This document shows positions 60,801-64,000 of a DNA stretch of 64,000 nt, one piece after another. Below the pieces are notes generated by a model that was given only the letters and a program-made list of their open reading frames with translations, made no database searches and had not been told where the DNA came from. The stretch covers positions 1,780,288 through 1,844,287 of the forward strand of contig NC_092676.1 of the NCBI RefSeq assembly GCF_964355755.1, in the 5' to 3' direction. Source of the stretch: Antedon mediterranea (lineage: Eukaryota; Echinodermata; Crinoidea; Comatulida; Antedonidae). Both the position numbers and the translations under genes were made by a program. The number at the start of each line of letters is the position of its first letter. The first letter of the stretch is position 1.

Positions 60801-61531
60801 GAATGCTAGTTATGGAAAGGAATTAAAATCTTTTATTATACAGAGACGCTAAGCAACAACAAAATAAATAGAAACAAGTTCAAGTTCTATACTAAATAAT
60901 ATTGCCCTTTTCTTTTTTTGATATTTTAAAGTACAGTAAAATACAGTATATGGTTTGAAATTATTTTTTTGTTTGTTCAAACTTAAAAAGTTAAAAATTC
61001 ACATAAAAATACAAAAATAAAGTTAAATCTCAACAGGGTAAAATCTTTAAGTTGATTGATATATCATCAAGACATGATTGCTCATAAAATATTTAGCAAA
61101 TAAATCATTTATTCTGTCTGTCATGTGTACATAATGTGATTTAGTAACAATCACAGCTTAATGAATGTAATAATGTTGTGGCAGATAACATTTACTATCT
61201 CCCCTCTCAGGCCTAAGTACGATAACAACACTACAAATGAAATACACAATTCCTAAGTTTGATCTTATTTCTCCATGGTTTAAAACACTGCTCTAATCTT
61301 TGCATAAATTTGCATAAATTAACAAAGCAGACCCTTAACAGAGATACTACTACAGCTAAATGTTCATTTTGATAAATTTTCTAGTTTTATAAGGAACAGC
61401 ATTTTTTATTAAAAAAGGAAGGAAATACATAAAAACACCTTTTCCTTTCATTTTTAGTAATTTCTTACCGAGAATGGTAGACAGAAACTCGATATATTCC
61501 CTTGCGTCCGGTCACAGACGACACAACGCCC
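51864..61531 (-). CDS. Connector enhancer of KSR (CNK), C-terminal part
   Basis: Membrane-linked scaffold of the Ras-Raf-MAPK and Rho/Arf pathways. Exons (minus): 61531-61469, 59762-59560, 58930-58549, 57713-57623, 57228-57043, 56909-56827, 55924-55758, 55315-54803, 52923-52736, 52604-51864; 2617 nt, 871 codons after a split first codon. The first visible exon (VVSSVTGRKGIYRVSVYHS) is entered in mid-codon, so the gene continues upstream; the SAM, CRIC and PDZ domains of the family are not in the window. The PH domain spans three exons: VSCIDLGPGQYEGWLEKK, WTPFWCVLKDLAFYYYKSK, KPFIFSAESKKDLDSWVEKL. The C-terminal RDP...LQRTIKAKQSEL...WK segment matches the CNKSR1 coiled-coil tail (RDP...LQSTLKAKLQEL...WK). 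The last exon is acidic and has two copies of the 15-residue unit NNVVEEDRIGDTAVE. The closest vertebrate paralogue (CNKSR1/2/3 or IPCEF1) cannot be chosen, so no symbol is given. Confidence 0.85.
52230..52335. repeat. 45-bp in-frame tandem repeat in the CNK last exon
   Basis: Two near-identical 45-base units and part of a third encode the repeated peptide NNVVEEDRIGDTAVE. The length preserves the frame. Confidence 0.9.
54061..54192. mobile_element. Family A MITE, copy 16
   Basis: Symmetrical copy in a CNK intron. Both ends read CTAGTTTGACA / TGTCAAACTAG inside the outer CTGTCTACACTATCAAAC termini, so it is a longer perfect inverted repeat than most copies. Confidence 0.85.
56096..56281. mobile_element. 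Family B MITE, reference-quality full copy
   Basis: The best preserved single copy: TAAAGCGTGGTTCCCACTGG to TCTAGTGGGAACCAAGCTTA, about 185 bases. Nested inverted arms are TTGACCAATCACAAGCGATG and TTCGCTTGTGATTG, then CTTCGCTTGTCATTGGTTAA. It lies in a CNK intron. Confidence 0.9.
57768..57930. mobile_element. Family A MITE, copy 17
   Basis: Lies in the CNK intron 55 bases upstream (on the minus strand) of the exon at 57713. CTGTCTACACTATCAAAC opens it and GATAGTGTAGACAGAGCTTTA closes it. Confidence 0.85.
58200..58445. repeat. Imperfect direct duplication, about 70-85 bp, spaced
   Basis: CAATCTTTTGTGTCAAACAC...GTGGGACATTAGAAAACT...AACTAACAATAGAA at 58205-58287 recurs at 58374-58441 with small deletions. 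It lies in a CNK intron. Confidence 0.7.
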
Positions 61532-62769
61532 CTGAAACAATTCATATTATCCTTGAATTTATACAAAATATAGCTTAAAATTCCATGTGAAAAGTTCCGT
61601 TTGGAAGATGTATCTCAGCAATGCTAACAGGTAATCACTATCTCTCCACGAGCAAATTATGATGTGATTGAATTGAAGAACGGAGATTTATTGTATTGTA
61701 CTATTTCCTGCGGTGTAGCGTGAAATAAGGCGGCTTAATTGCCGAAGTACACCAGGTACTTGTGCCACGATAACTACATCAAAGTAATTAACTCAATGGA
61801 AAGATCTGTTGAAGTGAACGGTGCGAAAACGTTGCAATCTAATCTATAAAACTAGATTTAATCAATAAATCTGCAACACAACAATGTTTTCATTCCTCAA
61901 TTAAATCAACACAGATACTGTACTACAATACATGTTTTGTCCAATCGTCACTAATATTAGTATTAGTAAGATCAACTAGATAAACATAACATCAAAGCAT
62001 AAAATCCAACATCCCCCAATTTGCACGCACTATATACAGCTGGATACGCCAACGACTGTGATCAATTTCCCGAATTTAATCCTTGATAAAATCTGTTACG
62101 ATTAAGCTAGTAGGAGTAGATAGACCGGACAAGGTTGGTGGTACACCTATCACAGCAACTGAACTTTCCAATCACTGACAGTAGGTTGTACTACGTCACA
62201 GTTCCCACTTCCGACGTCAATTTTTCCTGTACAACCTACTTAAACAATATTACTATTCAGTACAAAAGCCAGCTTGTTTATTTGCAGCTATACTTCTATT
62301 AACCACACCTCACAATTGAATGGATTAAAACAACTGAACGATAGTTGATCAAGTAACGCTCCGATAATCATAATAATATTTTATTTGAAAAACATGTCGG
62401 CTCTTATGTCAGATTATTAGATGAGTAATATTATTATGAATTCGCAAAATTAGTCATTAAATAAAAGAATATAGAACAGGTTTTGATTATAGTAACCATC
62501 ATGTCTACATAATAAATATAGAATTTAACCTTGATGTGAAGGATATGTTTTATTTATTCAAATTATATTGCTATCAAAAATTGTTCTCGAAGCCGAAATT
62601 GCAAGTTTTACAAAAAAGCAGCGACCTCCTAAGTGTGGATAAATTTATTTTTAAATTATGTAGGACACAAAAATAATGTAGTGTTTTTTCCTGTGCACAA
62701 GACCAACAGCTAATCTCCCATTTGAAGGATGAGGAATGAGTTTAAAACATATTTTATATCTTTAAGATT

Positions 62770-63073
62770 TTGAATAGGCTATTTTGGGGTTTTAATAAAA
62801 TTATTCACTTCTGTAGAAAAAAAAATCCATTATTTAACTTTTAAAAAGACAAAAAAAAACGGTTTTACCCAAAAAACCATTGTCTGACAGACAATTTAGG
62901 TATATTTTGGTTTAATACATTTTTTTCAGGGAAAAAAACTTTTTTTTTCGATCCAGTTTTTGGTCAAAGTGAATAACTATTATTAGACATTAAAATGGCA
63001 TATTGAACAAAAAAATGTTTACAAATAATTTTATATATATTAAAATTTTTTTAGGGGGACAATATATTTTTAA
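62770..63073. mobile_element. Family C MITE, copy 5
   Basis: AATAGGCTATTTTGGGGTTTT, AAAAGACAAAAAAAAACGG and TTTTTGGTCAAAGTGAATAAC are the family core. The right end is TTAGGGGGACAATATATTTTTAA; the left end is worn. Confidence 0.7.
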
Positions 63074-63555
63074 TAAAATAAAATTTACATTTGGAGGTTA
63101 AGCATTGTTATGTCACAATTCGCTAATGATATAAACACTCATTGCTTTAATGTATTATATACAGTATAAACGGTTATCATTTGAATTGAGTTTGTATAGA
63201 TTGCCGTTTGTATATATTAGCGTGGCATTTGATGATTTTAAATGAGACACTGTACAGATTGCAGTCACATTTCTTGTGTTTAGTAATCTTTTAACATTTG
63301 ATGAGGCTTTAATGTATCACTACTGGGAATTTTATCAAAACATTTTAAATATCACATGTTTATAAAAAATAACTGATTACATTCAATGCCTGTATTGATT
63401 CCATTTCTAAAATAAAAACTTCTTTTATAAATTAATTTATATATTTACCTTACTAAAACCTAAAAAATAAGAGTAATATTTCTTTTGTCAACTAAATTAG
63501 TTAATTGTCTTTTTATCCAAAATTTAACATATCAGAGATGACTTGCCAGGTTTAA

Positions 63556-63713
63556 AGCTCTGTCTACACTATCAAACTTTATGTGAAAAAAATGTAATGT
63601 GCCCATATGGACATGAAGATGTCATATCACTACCATATGTAGGCACACTACCATTATTTGGGCACATAACACTTTTTTGTCACATAAAGTTTGATAGTGC
63701 AGACAGAGCTTTA
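63556..63713. mobile_element. Family A MITE, copy 18
   Basis: Complete copy: TAAAGCTCTGTCTACACTATC to GATAGTGCAGACAGAGCTTTA. Confidence 0.85.
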
Positions 63714-63837
63714 GAATGACTCTGTAGTCAGAGTCATTTCTCACCCAGCAAAAAAAATGTTAGTTCTTCTCTTCAGATATAATGACTTAATTTAACTCTG
63801 TCTTGAAAATGTTGCAAATCAGAAGGGGGACATACTC

Positions 63838-63989
63838 TAAAGCTCTGTCTACACTATCAAACTTTATGTGACAACAAAATGTGATGTGCCTATATATGGA
63901 CATGATGATGTCATATCACTACTTATGCAGGCATATTCCTACCATATATTGGCACATCACACATAGTAATGTATAGACATGGCTTATAC
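63838..63989. mobile_element. Family A MITE, copy 19
   Basis: Intact left end TAAAGCTCTGTCTACACTATC; the right end is reduced to TGTATAGACATGGCTTA. It starts about 125 bases after copy 18. Confidence 0.8.
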
Positions 63990-64000
63990 ATACTTCCCTG

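Larger units (their letters stand above)
61532..64000. other. CNK intron and/or upstream region
   Basis: No exon joining the CNK exon at 61531 was found. It holds a family C copy (62770-63073) and two family A copies (63556-63713, 63838-63989). Confidence 0.45.

Overview
The window is animal genomic DNA: AT-rich, with genes split by GT-AG introns and a high load of short inverted-repeat transposons. The proteins are metazoan (group I metabotropic glutamate receptor, Vestigial-like, CNK). Many short stretches are rich in TAGGCCTA. Gene content and texture suggest a marine invertebrate deuterostome, most likely an echinoderm (class not determinable); this is inference, not proof.

Layout: 1-5.1 kb is repeat-rich upstream sequence. 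From 5.1 to 26.2 kb on + lies a complete group I metabotropic glutamate receptor (8 coding exons, 1181 aa, first intron 13 kb). From 28.8 to 31.5 kb on + is nucleoporin Nup43 (7 exons, 364 aa). The remaining genes are on -. They are a Vestigial-like TEAD cofactor of VGLL2 type (33.3/35.2-38.9 kb), the U2 snRNP splicing factor Tat-SF1/HTATSF1 (41.5-45.5 kb, 8 exons, 395 aa), RWDD1/DFRP2 (46.9-49.4 kb, 7 exons, 225 aa), and the C-terminal ten exons of a connector enhancer of KSR (CNK; 51.9-61.5 kb), whose 5' end was not found. I rebuilt every exon chain by hand; exon lengths and phases close exactly in all six genes, and the five complete chains are multiples of three.

Repeats: four inverted-repeat element families recur. 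Family A (about 19 copies, ends AAGCTCTGTCTACACTATC, apparent TA target duplication) and family B (about 20 loci, ends AAGCTTGGTTCCCACTAG, strongly palindromic) are commonest. Family C has about 5 copies with ends TTAAAGATGTATTGTCCCC. Family D is a single 1 kb near-palindrome at 9078-10109. There are also several minisatellites: a 450 bp array built from the family B end, and a 0.9 kb pyrimidine array in VGLL intron 1 preceded by a purine tract.

The genes do not form a pathway. Their company is nevertheless notable: human GRM1, NUP43, VGLL2, RWDD1 and CNKSR3 all lie on chromosome arm 6q, and human HTATSF1 is next to VGLL1 on Xq26, so the block looks like a compact piece of an ancient linkage group. 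A perfect 19-bp match between the probable promoters of NUP43 and HTATSF1 is the most intriguing small signal.
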